Shown one piece after another: positions 16,913-26,374 of a stretch of 64,000 bases of DNA. The first letter of the stretch is position 1. Every line of letters starts with the position of its first letter. Both the position numbers and the translations under genes were made by a program. Source of the DNA: an uncultured Acetobacteroides sp. (GTDB lineage Bacteria > Bacteroidota > Bacteroidia > Bacteroidales > ZOR0009). The notes below the pieces were generated by a model, which searched no databases, was not told the DNA's origin, and saw only the letters and a program-made list of their open reading frames with translations. Where the stretch lies: assembly GCF_963678165.1 (NCBI RefSeq), contig NZ_OY782755.1, positions 2,480,001 through 2,544,000 on the forward strand, given 5' to 3'.

Positions 16913-19513
16913 CTAATGCTTTTCATTCCTATTATTCAGGATGCTTATCGATCGATTAAGCATATCGGTTCCCTGGTAAACCTTCGATAGAAGCGAAGGC
17001 GACAGCGACTTTTCCTCCTTGCTGATGTAGCCATTCACTATCGAGTAGTCGTCCATCGAGGTATGGCCGTATAGCAGCGATGTAATCCAGCTCTTAGGGA
17101 AGAAGATATCGCCGGTTTGCTGGATTTCGGGTAAAATCATCAGCCCTTTAGCAAGATACTCCTTCGAATCGTCATTGCGTAAAGGATGGTTTAGGAGCTT
17201 AAGCGCATCAGCAACCCAAGCCTCTTGCTTTCTATTATCGACATGCAGAAGCGATTCAAAGACCTTATCTCTGATAATCTTTTCGGGGCTTACCGCTTTC
17301 GAAACAAAATCGAAACGGCGCAGGTTATCTGTACTTTTAACTCCTCTTCGGGCAAGGCTAAGGATAGCGCTAGCATCATCCGGCATCCTTACGCACAGCT
17401 CAAACGCAATGTTCTGAAGGTCCACTTCCGAAATCCATCTCTTATCTTTTACCACTTCGCCCTTCCAAATCTGGAGCATCTTCTTCACGGATTCCTCGGA
17501 ATTCATCAACTTAGAGATTGTTCTTAGGTACTGAATTTGGAGTTTCTTATCGCCTGATGTCGAGTAGGCTTTCCAAAGCGAATTCTCGACCATCACTCTC
17601 GTTCTAATATCATCTTTAGGAACAAAGTAAAGCTGAGATGTGAAGAGGTAATCCAGGATTAGGCTAACAAGTTGCTCGTTCTTTTCCTTCACTACCGCTT
17701 GGCTCAGCAGGGAAAGCATCGATCTACCATCAAAATTGCCGTTAAGCATATTCTCGTGTAGGGTGATTAAGCAGGAAGCCCGATGTACGGGGTTATCCAT
17801 TTTGGGATAGCATCGAGCAATTGAGGCACATCTAGCGGAATCCATCTCAAAGTTTCCGTACGCCAAGCCACTCGAATTGGGTATTAAGCACTCATCCGTC
17901 CCTTTGCAGCCTCGAAACTTTAGCATTTGATCACGATCTCCTTCCTTCCCAATTAAAACCGTTTGAGCAACTGCTCTCCCTTTAGGAATCCTAGAAAATT
18001 CTATGAGCTGGAGGAAGGGAATTTTACTGATGGACGGAGACTTTTGTCTCAGTATAATTCCGCAATCTGCGCCATCGTTATGAAGTTCATCGTAGGCATA
18101 CGTCGGCATGCCTGCACTTTCTATCCAGCTTTTACTCCAGCTCGTAACGCTAAACTTGGCATGCTTATCGAAGATTTTCACCAAATCGTTCCAATCTGCA
18201 TTCCCCAACGTGTATGTCTTTAAGTACTCGCGCAAGGCATTTTGAAAGGCATGCTGCCCCATCAGATTTTCCAGCGAACGAATTGCAATGGGTGCCTTAT
18301 GGTAGATAATATTGCCGTACATTGTTCCTGCAAGATTCAGGTTGTCGAGTTTCTGCCGAATTGGGTTTGTACCCTTTGTACGATCTTCGCTATAAGCCTT
18401 AGGCGTATGCGCAATCACAAACTGAAGATCGCTGTTTACAGCAGGGAATAATTCCTTCACGATTTTATCAGCAAAGAAACCGGCAAAAACCTCCTTCATC
18501 CACACATCGTCAAACCATTTCATGGTAACCAAATCGCCAAACCACAAATGAGCAGTTTCGTGCGCAATAAGTTCGGCTCTAGCGAGCTTCTCTGGCATGG
18601 TGGCATTCTCGCCAAGCCACATTTTAGAATCAGTAAAGTAAACCGAACCAGGATGCTCCATCCCGCTAAACTGGAAATATGGGATTATCGCCAAGTCGTA
18701 CTTCGAGAATGGATACAGAATGCCCGTGTAGCGCTCCATCCACCGCACCGAATAATCCACCATGTAAAATATGGAATCGAGGCTTTGGGCGACTTTATCC
18801 TCATCGGTCTCACGGTAAAGGATGTTGTACTTTTTCCCATTAATCTCCTTCGATGCTTTGAAGAACCTACCCGCAGTAAACGAAAAGAGGTAGGTACTTA
18901 TAAGATCCGATCGCTCGAATCGGAGAGAGGTCCGCGTATTAGAGATAGCAGCAGAATCGGCAATACGAGTATTCGAAATGGCAGTCCATCCCCGAGGCAC
19001 CTCCAACTCTAGCTCGAAACGAGCCTTTAAGTCTGGTTGATCGAAACAAGGGAAAACAGTTCGTGCCCTATCGGGAACAAAAAGCGTATACATGAAATCA
19101 TCCTTGCGGTTTAGCGCCTTATCCCCTGCCACAAATTCGATAGCTACCGTGTTCCCCTTCTTCTGAAAGTACTTCGATCGAAAGACAATATGCTCCTTAG
19201 CCAACTCGTACTTTACCGATTTACCATTGCATTCTACACTCTTTATGCTAGTGAAGTTCCCCGTAAAGTCCAAGACAACACGTCCAACATCATCCTTAAA
19301 ATCGAATGAGATAGTTTCACGGCCTTGAACTGGCTCCGAAACCGCTTCAGGAATACTAAATCGAATGCTGTAGGAAAGGTTGCAGATGCTCTTTTCCCTT
19401 TCTTGAACTAGTTGATGCGAAACGCCAGCTTGTAAGTCGGCATTGTTTACTATTTTGTCGCACCCAAAAAGCATGGGCATCAGCAACAACAGGAGAGCAC
19501 TTTTAACTCGCAT
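16913..19513 (-). CDS. M1-family zinc aminopeptidase, lipoprotein
   Basis: 866 residues. The signal ends in a lipobox-like LMPMLFGC, so Cys18 is probably lipidated and the enzyme acts in the periplasm or on the cell surface. The M1 zinc site is intact: HETAH at 318-322 and the third ligand Glu341 (VWMKEVFAGF). The exopeptidase motif usually written GAMEN appears as SGMEHPG at about 283-289, the Glu being present. A long C-terminal helical domain follows, as in the ERAP/aminopeptidase N group. It removes N-terminal residues from peptides, probably nutritional. The gene stands alone, convergent with the ECF operon. The signal peptide supports the ATG at 19513. Confidence 0.93.
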   Translation of the reverse strand: MRVKSALLLLLMPMLFGCDKIVNNADLQAGVSHQLVQEREKSICNLSYSIRFSIPEAVSEPVQGRETISFDFKDDVGRVVLDFTGNFTSIKSVECNGKSVKYELAKEHIVFRSKYFQKKGNTVAIEFVAGDKALNRKDDFMYTLFVPDRARTVFPCFDQPDLKARFELELEVPRGWTAISNTRIADSAAISNTRTSLRFERSDLISTYLFSFTAGRFFKASKEINGKKYNILYRETDEDKVAQSLDSIFYMVDYSVRWMERYTGILYPFSKYDLAIIPYFQFSGMEHPGSVYFTDSKMWLGENATMPEKLARAELIAHETAHLWFGDLVTMKWFDDVWMKEVFAGFFADKIVKELFPAVNSDLQFVIAHTPKAYSEDRTKGTNPIRQKLDNLNLAGTMYGNIIYHKAPIAIRSLENLMGQHAFQNALREYLKTYTLGNADWNDLVKIFDKHAKFSVTSWSKSWIESAGMPTYAYDELHNDGADCGIILRQKSPSISKIPFLQLIEFSRIPKGRAVAQTVLIGKEGDRDQMLKFRGCKGTDECLIPNSSGLAYGNFEMDSARCASIARCYPKMDNPVHRASCLITLHENMLNGNFDGRSMLSLLSQAVVKEKNEQLVSLILDYLFTSQLYFVPKDDIRTRVMVENSLWKAYSTSGDKKLQIQYLRTISKLMNSEESVKKMLQIWKGEVVKDKRWISEVDLQNIAFELCVRMPDDASAILSLARRGVKSTDNLRRFDFVSKAVSPEKIIRDKVFESLLHVDNRKQEAWVADALKLLNHPLRNDDSKEYLAKGLMILPEIQQTGDIFFPKSWITSLLYGHTSMDDYSIVNGYISKEEKSLSPSLLSKVYQGTDMLNRSISILNNRNEKH

Positions 19514-19737
19514 ATATTATTAATGTATTTTTTTGCGAGATTAAAGGTAGCCTTTATTTCAATAACAAGTAAAAAGACGATGATATTTCTGCTATCTCAG
19601 ACATACTACAGCCGTTACATTACGTTTTAGGCAATTCTCGAAGCAAAGAGTTGCAGCTTCATTTTTAACACTTTTAGATGTTGATTTAAAATAAAAAGAG
19701 TTTTACTTTAACCATATCAAATTTTCCCGAAGAAACC

Positions 19738-20025
19738 ATGGCAAGTGTAAAACAGCTAAAGAAAAAGGTAAAGTCGCTTTGCGACAACGTGCAAAATGAA
19801 TGCTACGTAGAGTTGCTATTTGGTACAAGCAATGAGGTTGAGCTAATATGGAGCATCATGTCCCGCTGCGATAAGCTCCAGCAGGAAACCATTCGAAAGA
19901 TAAACTCGAAGGAGTCGAAGAGGCTTCCGGCAAAAGAGCGGAGGGCTTACTTCAAAACGCTTTCCGATAGCTTTTACAGCAAAACGATGGGGTTCATCAA
20001 CGACATGAACACCATTATCCCCTAG
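19738..20025 (+). CDS. Small hypothetical helical protein
   Basis: 95 residues, basic (many Lys), no signal peptide or membrane segment, predicted mostly helical (QLKKKVKSLCDNVQNEC; ETIRKINSKESKRLPAKE). The start ATG at 19738 follows an A+T-rich 224-bp leader, and the stop overlaps the end of the convergent YgjP-type gene by 4 bp. Family not recognised. It is kept as real because it is well placed, has normal codon use and no better ORF lies on either strand. Confidence 0.65.
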   Translation: MASVKQLKKKVKSLCDNVQNECYVELLFGTSNEVELIWSIMSRCDKLQQETIRKINSKESKRLPAKERRAYFKTLSDSFYSKTMGFINDMNTIIP

Positions 20026-20756
20026 AAGTAGCGCGTACTATAGTGCTTCATTTCCTTTGCAAGCATTTTTGCCTTGGCGCCTGTGTGCTTATCGAGCAAT
20101 GCCCAGAAGCTTGGTCCGTGGTTCTTTTCCACCGTATGGCATAGCTCGTGAAGGATTACATAATCGACCAAATAATCGGGCAGCTGCATTAGGTAAACGC
20201 TGAGGTTGATGTTGTTCTGATGCGAGCAGCTGCCCCACCGCGACTTTATCTTCTTTACCGCAACGTTGCCGTAGGTAAATCCGCAGCCCGATGCCAGCTG
20301 CGCAACGCGCTGGGGGAACATTTCTTTTGCCTCCAACGTCCATGCCCGCTCGATAGCCTTTACCGTTATATCCTGCACGGTTGGGTGCTCGGTATCGACT
20401 CCTTCGGGAACTGATATCAGGATTTCGTTTTGCAGGATGCGGCACGAGACAACGCCCTTTTCTGCCGCATGCCGTACGAAGGTGAGGGTTCTCTTTTTCG
20501 TCCTAAACGAGGAGGACTCGTTGAACACCGTCTTCCGGGTTTCGAGGTTAGCCATCTTCTTCCTGGCCATCTCAATCCAATCGGCCTTTTGGAGCACAAA
20601 ATGCTCGGCATCCTCGAACCTGACGCTGTAGGGCATGGTTACCACGACCCCCTTGAATGGCTTTACCACGATGGAGACGCGCCGTACCCCCTTCTTTTTC
20701 TGGTAGCAGACCTCTCCTACCTCGGCATACGTAACCACCTTCGCGCTTTTCTCCAT
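20022..20756 (-). CDS. YgjP-type (DUF45) zinc metallopeptidase
   Basis: 244 residues from the preferred start. The C-terminal half has the zincin motif HELCHTVEKNHG (HExxH, then His about 10 residues on) inside the YgjP/WLM domain with SRWGSCSHQNNINLSVYLMQLP just before it (cut here: RWGSCS and INLSVYLMQLP). The family is related to M48 peptidases; the physiological substrate is unknown and at least some members act with type I restriction systems, which are not seen here. The ATG at 20756 overlaps the stop of the upstream gene as TAATG, a translational coupling. A second ATG at 20774 would give six more residues. Confidence 0.9.
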   Translation of the reverse strand: MEKSAKVVTYAEVGEVCYQKKKGVRRVSIVVKPFKGVVVTMPYSVRFEDAEHFVLQKADWIEMARKKMANLETRKTVFNESSSFRTKKRTLTFVRHAAEKGVVSCRILQNEILISVPEGVDTEHPTVQDITVKAIERAWTLEAKEMFPQRVAQLASGCGFTYGNVAVKKIKSRWGSCSHQNNINLSVYLMQLPDYLVDYVILHELCHTVEKNHGPSFWALLDKHTGAKAKMLAKEMKHYSTRYF

Positions 20757-22027
20757 TACTTTGAGCTTATCCATCCGTCAACCCCCAGCGATTTTGCGCG
20801 TTCCTGCTCCGCCTGCGCCTCCTCGTAGGTCTTGTAGGTTGCGGTTACCACCGAGTAAACGGTACTTCGATGAAGCACATGCCCCTTTATCTTCTTTTTT
20901 GCCAGGTTTTCTACGTGCTTGTCTGCACCTTCGCTGGTTTGGAACGAGCCGAGCACCACCACGTAGGTTTTACCGGCTGTGCTGGACGATTCCTTGGCTC
21001 CCTTTTTGGGGTCGGCGGCAGCAACCTTCTTGCTATCGGCTGACTTAGGGGCTTCCACCTTCTTGGCTGGCTCGGCATCCTTTACGGGCTTCTCCTGATC
21101 GGTGCTGGTGGGCTTGTTGACCGTTTTTTCTACCGTAGAGACAACCTGGTCGTCGATGGCATCCTGGGCAACCTCCTTGGCCTCCAGCTTCTCGGTTTCG
21201 GCAGCCTTCTGCTCCGAATCTATTGGATCGAGCACAATCTTTGGCTTTGAAGCGTCGGATTGGCTTCCGAAGATATCTGACCAGAAAAAGTTGAGCACGA
21301 AAAGCGCACCCGCAAGCAGAATAAAGCTAACCAGCAGCGCTTTTGGCTTTCGCCTTGGCGCGGTGGGGGTGCTTGTCTCGCTCGCGCGCGTCACTTGCTC
21401 CTGCTTCTTTTCCTCCTTGATCGGCTTCGATGGCCGGCTTTCCACCTTTTTCTCGGCCTTCACTTCGGCTGCGGCAGGCTTCTGCTCGATTTGCTCGAGG
21501 ACAGGTTCAACCTCCTTACCCGTATCGGCTGCGGGGGCCTCCGCCTGCGAGGGCGAGAATATGATGTTGGGGATGGCGCTTGCCGCCTCCTCTACTGGCT
21601 TTCCGACCAGCTCGGGCTCCACCGGAGCGCTGGGGGCTACCTCGGCTACGGGCATGCTAGCAGCAGCCTTAACAGGTGCCTCCTCGGAAGGTGAGGTGAT
21701 GGAGAATGCCGCATTCCCCTGCTTATCCTTGTAGAAGAAGCCCAGCCCAGGAATCTCGTAGGCCTTCTTATCGACGTTTAGGGCCGTCTTCACGGCCTCC
21801 ACGAAGGCTGCCACCTGCAGGCGGGCATCGTCCTTAGGCAGCCCGTGCGCGTGGGCCAGCTCGCCCTCCAGAAAGCCATCGTTGTACTTCAGGAAGGGGC
21901 TAAACGTTATGTTTTCTTTCGTAAGGATGCTGCTAAGGGTGCTATCTTTTATCAGGAATGCGCCAAAATCGGGTATGATGACCCTTTTACCTTGCGATAC
22001 GAGTGATTTGATGACAGTTCCTACCAT
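20756..22027 (-). CDS. HU-like (CCDC81-type) and SPOR-domain membrane protein
   Basis: 423 residues from ATG 22027. Two small HU-like/CCDC81 domains (about 1-110: KRVIIPDFGAFLIK, GFFYKDKQGNAAF) precede a Pro/Ala/Glu-rich linker, a membrane helix (about 230-250: LLVSFILLAGALFVLNFFW), an acidic periplasmic linker and a C-terminal SPOR domain (about 345-423: TYVVVLGSFQTSEGADKHV) that in the family binds denuded peptidoglycan at division sites. It probably links the cytoplasm to septal wall. The frame stays open upstream to 22531, but only because it runs through array C, whose 21-bp units lack stops. The ATG at 22027 has a TACCTTTG box 27 nt upstream. Confidence 0.9.
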   Translation of the reverse strand: MVGTVIKSLVSQGKRVIIPDFGAFLIKDSTLSSILTKENITFSPFLKYNDGFLEGELAHAHGLPKDDARLQVAAFVEAVKTALNVDKKAYEIPGLGFFYKDKQGNAAFSITSPSEEAPVKAAASMPVAEVAPSAPVEPELVGKPVEEAASAIPNIIFSPSQAEAPAADTGKEVEPVLEQIEQKPAAAEVKAEKKVESRPSKPIKEEKKQEQVTRASETSTPTAPRRKPKALLVSFILLAGALFVLNFFWSDIFGSQSDASKPKIVLDPIDSEQKAAETEKLEAKEVAQDAIDDQVVSTVEKTVNKPTSTDQEKPVKDAEPAKKVEAPKSADSKKVAAADPKKGAKESSSTAGKTYVVVLGSFQTSEGADKHVENLAKKKIKGHVLHRSTVYSVVTATYKTYEEAQAEQERAKSLGVDGWISSK

Positions 22028-22053
22028 TACTTTATTGCTATTACAGAGGTAAG

Positions 22054-22061
22054 CAAAGGTA
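22054..22061 (-). promoter_or_regulatory. Candidate -7 box of the HU-SPOR gene
   Basis: TACCTTTG on the minus strand, 27 nt before the ATG at 22027; it rules out the longer open frame that continues into array C. Confidence 0.65.
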
Positions 22062-22134
22062 TTGTTTATTTCATTTTTTGGTGCAGCCTCGGAGCAGCGC
22101 CAAGCTAAAAAGTTAAAGCCACCCGAGCCGCTAC

Positions 22135-22596
22135 CGCAATCGGCCCTGCCGCTGGTGCAACGGCGTATGACCGCTTCGCAATTGACCTTGGCCATGACGC
22201 AATGACATGTGGCAGTCTCGCAATCGAGTTTGGCCATGACGCAATGACATATGCCGGTCTCGCAATTGAGTTTAGCCATGACGCAATGGCATGTACCGGT
22301 CTCGCAATTGAGTTTAACCATGACGCAATGACATGTGGCGGTCTCGCAATTGAGCTTGGCCATAACGCAATGACATGTGGAGGCCTCGCAATCGAGCTTA
22401 CCCCTGACGCAATCGCATCTGGCGCGAGCGCAATCGGCCTTAACCATAACGCAAAGGCATGTGGCGACTTCGCAATTGCATCTGCCGTAAACGCAACCGT
22501 ATCTGACGCGAGCACAATCGACCCTGACCATAACGCAATGGCATGTGGCGGCTCCGCAATTGCACCTGCACCTAGCACAATCTGACCTAAAAACGC
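22135..22596. repeat. Tandem array C: 22 units of exactly 21 bp
   Basis: The word CGCAAT (or a one- or two-base variant: TGCAAC, CGCAAA, CGCAAC, CACAAT) recurs at 22135, 22156, 22177 and every 21 bp up to 22576, with no insertion or deletion over more than 440 bp. Two unit types mostly alternate, one like CGCAATTGAGTTTGGCCATGA split by 21, the other like CGCAATGACATGTGGCGGTCT, giving a 42-bp higher-order period. The ends are more diverged than the middle. The array fills the gap between the divergent HU-SPOR and porin genes. Confidence 0.97.
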
Positions 22597-22641
22597 CCCC
22601 CGGGGATTCACCCGAAGGATTGGAGAAGTCCCTTTAAAGGA

Positions 22642-22649
22642 TAACTTTG
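22642..22649 (+). promoter_or_regulatory. Candidate -7 box of the porin gene
   Basis: TAACTTTG, 25 nt before the ATG at 22675, matches TAnnTTTG. It lies just after the end of array C. Confidence 0.65.
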
Positions 22650-22674
22650 CAGCCTCCAATTAAAATCGTTAAGA

Positions 22675-23913
22675 ATGGTAAAGAGACTTATGCTTACTGC
22701 CACCGCGGCCGTTTCCGCCTTTTGCGCCACCGCGCAGAGCGATGACATTAAGGTAAAGCTTTCGGGATTTGTGAAGGCCGACGGCTGGATAGACACCCGC
22801 AGGAATACCGATGGGGTCGACGGGCTATTCACCTACTTCCCGCTTGCCCCAGAGTACGACGCCGCCGGGAACGACCTGAATAAGGTGGCCACCACCAACA
22901 CCACCGCCCTCTCCACTAGGCTCCGCGTTACCGCTGCTGGCCCCGACATCTTTGGGGCAAAAGCCAACGCCATTGTCGAGGCCGACTTCACCGGCACCAC
23001 CGAGGTGTCCCTGCTCCGCCTCCGTCTGGCCAACCTAAACCTGACGTGGAGCCGCTCCACGCTGATCGTGGGCCAGGCGTGGCACCCGCTCAGCATCCCA
23101 CAATTTCTGCCCCGGACGCTCTCGCTGAATACGGGCGCCCCCTTCCAGTGCTTCAGCCGCAACCCACAGGTTACCTATATATATAATGCTGGCAGCGGGG
23201 TTAAGCTGCTTGGCTCCATCAACTACCAGAGCGGCTACGAGAGCCTTGGCCCAAGCGGCAAGAGCTCCATCTACCTAAGGAACGCCGTGATCCCCAACCT
23301 CGACTTCCAGGTGAGCAAGACCTTCGGGAGATCGACCATCGGCCTCACCTACGACTTCAAGATGCTCCGCCCCAACGTGTACAACATGGCCCCCGACGGC
23401 AAAAAGTACCAAAACGACAACACCGTAAGCTCGCATGCGGTGCTGGGGTACTACAACTACACCTCCGAGAAGCTGTTTGTGATCGCCAAGCAGCTCTTCG
23501 GGCAAAACCTCACCGAGTTCCTGATGCAGGGCGGGTACGGTGTTTCTGAAATCGATCCAATTACAGGCGTTCAGCAATACGCACCGTCAAAGGGAACATC
23601 AATTCTAATCAACTTTAGCTACGGCACAAAGTACCGTATTGGTGGAACCTTTGGCTACCTAAGCAATAATGGTTTTACCAAAAATATAGTTGAAAATAAG
23701 GACCTAGTATACGGTCGTGCTTTAAACCTCAAGGAGATGATCCGCATTGCGCCCAGCTTCACCTACGCGTACAAGAACTTCACGCTGGGCGTCGAGGGCG
23801 AGCTCAACCGGGCCTACTGGGGTACTGCCGATTATAGCAACAAGGGGAAAGTGGCCAACGCAAAGGCCGTAAATGGGTTTAGATTTTTAACTTCTTTACA
23901 GTACAATTTCTAA
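22675..23913 (+). CDS. Outer-membrane porin-like beta-barrel protein
   Basis: 412 residues with a signal peptide (TATAAVSAFCATAQS). The mature chain begins with a KLSGFVKADGWIDTR strand and consists of alternating amphipathic strands, ending in TSLQYNF with the C-terminal Phe typical of outer-membrane barrels. The length and N-terminal SGFVKAD motif resemble DcaP/porin-4-type trimeric porins that pass small solutes; the substrate is unknown. The gene is monocistronic with its own promoter box, divergent from the HU-SPOR gene. The segment from about 23540 to 23720 is less G+C-rich than the rest, which may mark a recombined loop. Confidence 0.85.
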   Translation: MVKRLMLTATAAVSAFCATAQSDDIKVKLSGFVKADGWIDTRRNTDGVDGLFTYFPLAPEYDAAGNDLNKVATTNTTALSTRLRVTAAGPDIFGAKANAIVEADFTGTTEVSLLRLRLANLNLTWSRSTLIVGQAWHPLSIPQFLPRTLSLNTGAPFQCFSRNPQVTYIYNAGSGVKLLGSINYQSGYESLGPSGKSSIYLRNAVIPNLDFQVSKTFGRSTIGLTYDFKMLRPNVYNMAPDGKKYQNDNTVSSHAVLGYYNYTSEKLFVIAKQLFGQNLTEFLMQGGYGVSEIDPITGVQQYAPSKGTSILINFSYGTKYRIGGTFGYLSNNGFTKNIVENKDLVYGRALNLKEMIRIAPSFTYAYKNFTLGVEGELNRAYWGTADYSNKGKVANAKAVNGFRFLTSLQYNF

Positions 23914-23981
23914 GATTTAATTGAAGAATATTTTTTTCTTTGCATTAGAATATTCAAACCTATCCATCAAAAAAGTTTGTG

Positions 23982-26249
23982 ATGAGGGATAACGCAACCA
24001 TGCTTTCCAAAAAGTATGCCTTTTACCTGTTTTTAATTGGCTGTGGAATGTGGCTTTTGGCCATCGTCGTAGAGGCAATCGTAACCAACCAGGCCCTTTC
24101 GTTAGGCCTGATAGGTGACATCCATGCCCGAAGTATTTCTTTCCTATTTGTAGATATCCTGCCATTCGCGCTCGGGTTCTGCGGGTACCGCTGGGGCCTA
24201 CGCACCGGTATGAAGGAGGATGCGCTCGCCGAGATTGTCGAGAAGGACAAGCAGCGCAACACCAAGCTCATTTCGCTTGTAGACGAGATCAAGAAGGGAA
24301 ATTTTGAAGTCAGCAACGGCTTTGACAAGAAGGATCAGCTGATCACCTCGATCCTCGACCTCCGCGACTCCCTTAAGACCAGCACCGAGGAAGAGGGAAT
24401 TCGCAAGAGCGAAGACGAGCAGCGCCACTGGGTCGCCCAAGGGCTTGCCAAGTTTGGCGAAATCCTTCGAGCCAACAACGATGATATGGCCGAGCTCTCG
24501 TACAACATCATCAGCCAGCTGGTGAAGTACGTTGGCGCCAACCAAGGAGGCCTCTACCTGCTTACCGAAAACGAGGAAGGCCAAAAGGTTTACGAGATGA
24601 AGGCCTGCTACGCCTACGAGCGCCGCAAGTTTGTCGAAAAGTTCATCAACCTAGGCGAGGGCCTCGTTGGCGCATGCGCCAAGGAAGGGAAGACCGTTAA
24701 CCTTAAAAAGGTGCCCGACTCCTACCTATCCATCACCTCGGGGCTGGGGCATGCCAACCCCAAGTTCCTGCTGCTGGTTCCGCTGAAGTTCAACGACGAA
24801 ACCCACGGCGTACTCGAAATAGCCTCGTTCAACGAGTTCAAGCCTCATGCAGTAGAATTCGTAGAGAAAGTTGCCGAGAGCATCGCGTCAACCATTGCCA
24901 ACGTAAAGATCAACATCCGCACCGCCACGCTTCTCCGCGATTCGCAGGAGCAGGCCGAAATGCTCGCCTCGCAGGAGGAGGAGATGCGCCAGAATATGGA
25001 GGAGCTGCAGGCTACTCAGGAAGATTCCGTACGCCAAACCGAGCGCCTTTCCGGGTACATCAGCGCGCTAGACAGCGTGCACATGCGTGCAGAGTTCGAC
25101 TCCGACGGAAACCTTGTTGCAGCCAACGAGCTCTTCCTCGAAAAGTTTGAAGTCCCCCACTTCGACGATGTCTACGAAAAGAATATCACCTCATTTATCC
25201 ATCCCGATGCACTTGCCTCGTTCCGTAACAGCTGGGCAAACCTTGTAGCAGAGGACAAATGCCACGATGGCGAGCTGAAGTGCGTAAACTTCATCAACAA
25301 AACCATCTACCTGGTTACCTCCATGAGCCGCATAAACCGCAGCAGCGGAGAAATGGACAAGGTGCTTTTCCTTGCCCTTGAGGTTACAGAGCAGAAAAAG
25401 GAAGAACTCGAAATGAGGGCTGTAGTATCGGCGGTAAACACCTCGCTGCTTCAGGCCGAGCTCACCAATACCGGCGACCTGGTTGTGGTAAACGACAAGC
25501 TCAAAGCCGAGCTTGCCTACACAGATCCTCAAGCCATCTACAACATCAACGAATTCATCAACGACCTCGACAAGCCTCAGTTCGAAAAGGCTTGGATGAA
25601 GCTCATCAACCAAGGCTCCTTCGATGGAATCATCAACTTCACCAGCTTCGACGGGCAGGTAAAGGCGCTAGACGTCACCCTGATCGGCATCCGAAACTTT
25701 AACGACGACATCGTTAAGATTGTACTTATCGGCACCGACAAGTCGGCAATAAAGGCTGTCGAAGACAAGTACGCGCAGCTTCAGGAAACTACCGAGCAGC
25801 TCAAGAATACCCTTTCGAAGACCGAAGAGGAAATCAACCGAAAAGTTCGAGAGGTGCGCGAGCAGCTGGCCCATCAGTACAAGGAGGTTGAAAGAATCCG
25901 CATCCGTAACGATAAAACAGTTGACAACGCCCCTATCGCCATGGTATGCTTCAACTCGCAAGGCATCATCGAGGTATTCAACAAAAAGGCAGCAGAGCTA
26001 TGGGGGTATCAACCTTCGGAGGTTATCAATACACCCGTAAGCAAACTATTCCCCAAGGAGCTCGTTCAGGGCGAAGGCTTCGTTAACGCCATCTGCGATG
26101 TGGATAAAATTAAGCCGCTCAACCAGAAGGAAAGCGTAAAGATTGAAGACAACACCAGCAAGAAGCAGGCAGCCTACATCACGCTTGCAGATGCTAGGGT
26201 AACCAAAGAGCATAACTACGTTGCCTACGTCGAGGTGCTAAGCAACTAG
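23982..26249 (+). CDS. Membrane GAF/PAS sensor protein without output domain
   Basis: About 755 residues. Two membrane helices near the N-terminus (about 12-35 and 48-68) are followed by a short linker/coiled coil, a GAF domain (about 150-310: LVKYVGANQGGLYLLTENEEG), a coiled coil (about 320-350), two diverged PAS-like domains (about 360-480 and 485-590), a second long coiled coil (about 592-640) and a final PAS domain (about 640-756: IAMVCFNSQGIIEVFNKKAAELWGY). No histidine kinase, GGDEF, EAL or methyl-accepting domain is present, so it must act through a partner or by assembly. Candidate starts are the ATGs at 23982 and 24000. It is followed by a terminator. Confidence 0.88.
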   Translation: MRDNATMLSKKYAFYLFLIGCGMWLLAIVVEAIVTNQALSLGLIGDIHARSISFLFVDILPFALGFCGYRWGLRTGMKEDALAEIVEKDKQRNTKLISLVDEIKKGNFEVSNGFDKKDQLITSILDLRDSLKTSTEEEGIRKSEDEQRHWVAQGLAKFGEILRANNDDMAELSYNIISQLVKYVGANQGGLYLLTENEEGQKVYEMKACYAYERRKFVEKFINLGEGLVGACAKEGKTVNLKKVPDSYLSITSGLGHANPKFLLLVPLKFNDETHGVLEIASFNEFKPHAVEFVEKVAESIASTIANVKINIRTATLLRDSQEQAEMLASQEEEMRQNMEELQATQEDSVRQTERLSGYISALDSVHMRAEFDSDGNLVAANELFLEKFEVPHFDDVYEKNITSFIHPDALASFRNSWANLVAEDKCHDGELKCVNFINKTIYLVTSMSRINRSSGEMDKVLFLALEVTEQKKEELEMRAVVSAVNTSLLQAELTNTGDLVVVNDKLKAELAYTDPQAIYNINEFINDLDKPQFEKAWMKLINQGSFDGIINFTSFDGQVKALDVTLIGIRNFNDDIVKIVLIGTDKSAIKAVEDKYAQLQETTEQLKNTLSKTEEEINRKVREVREQLAHQYKEVERIRIRNDKTVDNAPIAMVCFNSQGIIEVFNKKAAELWGYQPSEVINTPVSKLFPKELVQGEGFVNAICDVDKIKPLNQKESVKIEDNTSKKQAAYITLADARVTKEHNYVAYVEVLSN

Positions 26250-26286
26250 CAGTAATCCGGCAACAAATTGTTTCGATAAAAATAGC

Positions 26287-26314
26287 ATAGGGTGGGAATT
26301 TAATCTCACCCTAT
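26287..26314 (+). terminator. Intrinsic terminator of the GAF/PAS gene
   Basis: Stem ATAGGGTGGGA with TCTCACCCTAT (one G-T pair) and a T-run, 37 nt after the stop codon; it separates this gene from dnaX. Confidence 0.88.
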
Positions 26315-26339
26315 ATTTTTGAAATGCGGCATGGGTGAC

Positions 26340-26347
26340 TATCTTTG
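26340..26347 (+). promoter_or_regulatory. Candidate -7 box of dnaX
   Basis: TATCTTTG, 27 nt before the ATG at 26375, matches TAnnTTTG. A TTG at 26363 in frame is too close to serve. Confidence 0.6.
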
Positions 26348-26374
26348 TCGTGAACAAAGATTTTGGACAAAAGA

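Noticed and set aside
22028-22531. N-terminal extension of the HU-SPOR gene
   Set aside because: It lies within array C and upstream of a good TAnnTTTG box; homology starts at the ATG at 22027.
22105-22659. Long ORFs on both strands through array C
   Set aside because: A 21-bp period keeps several frames open at once and each gives a different heptad-repeat product; no promoter or start supports any of them.
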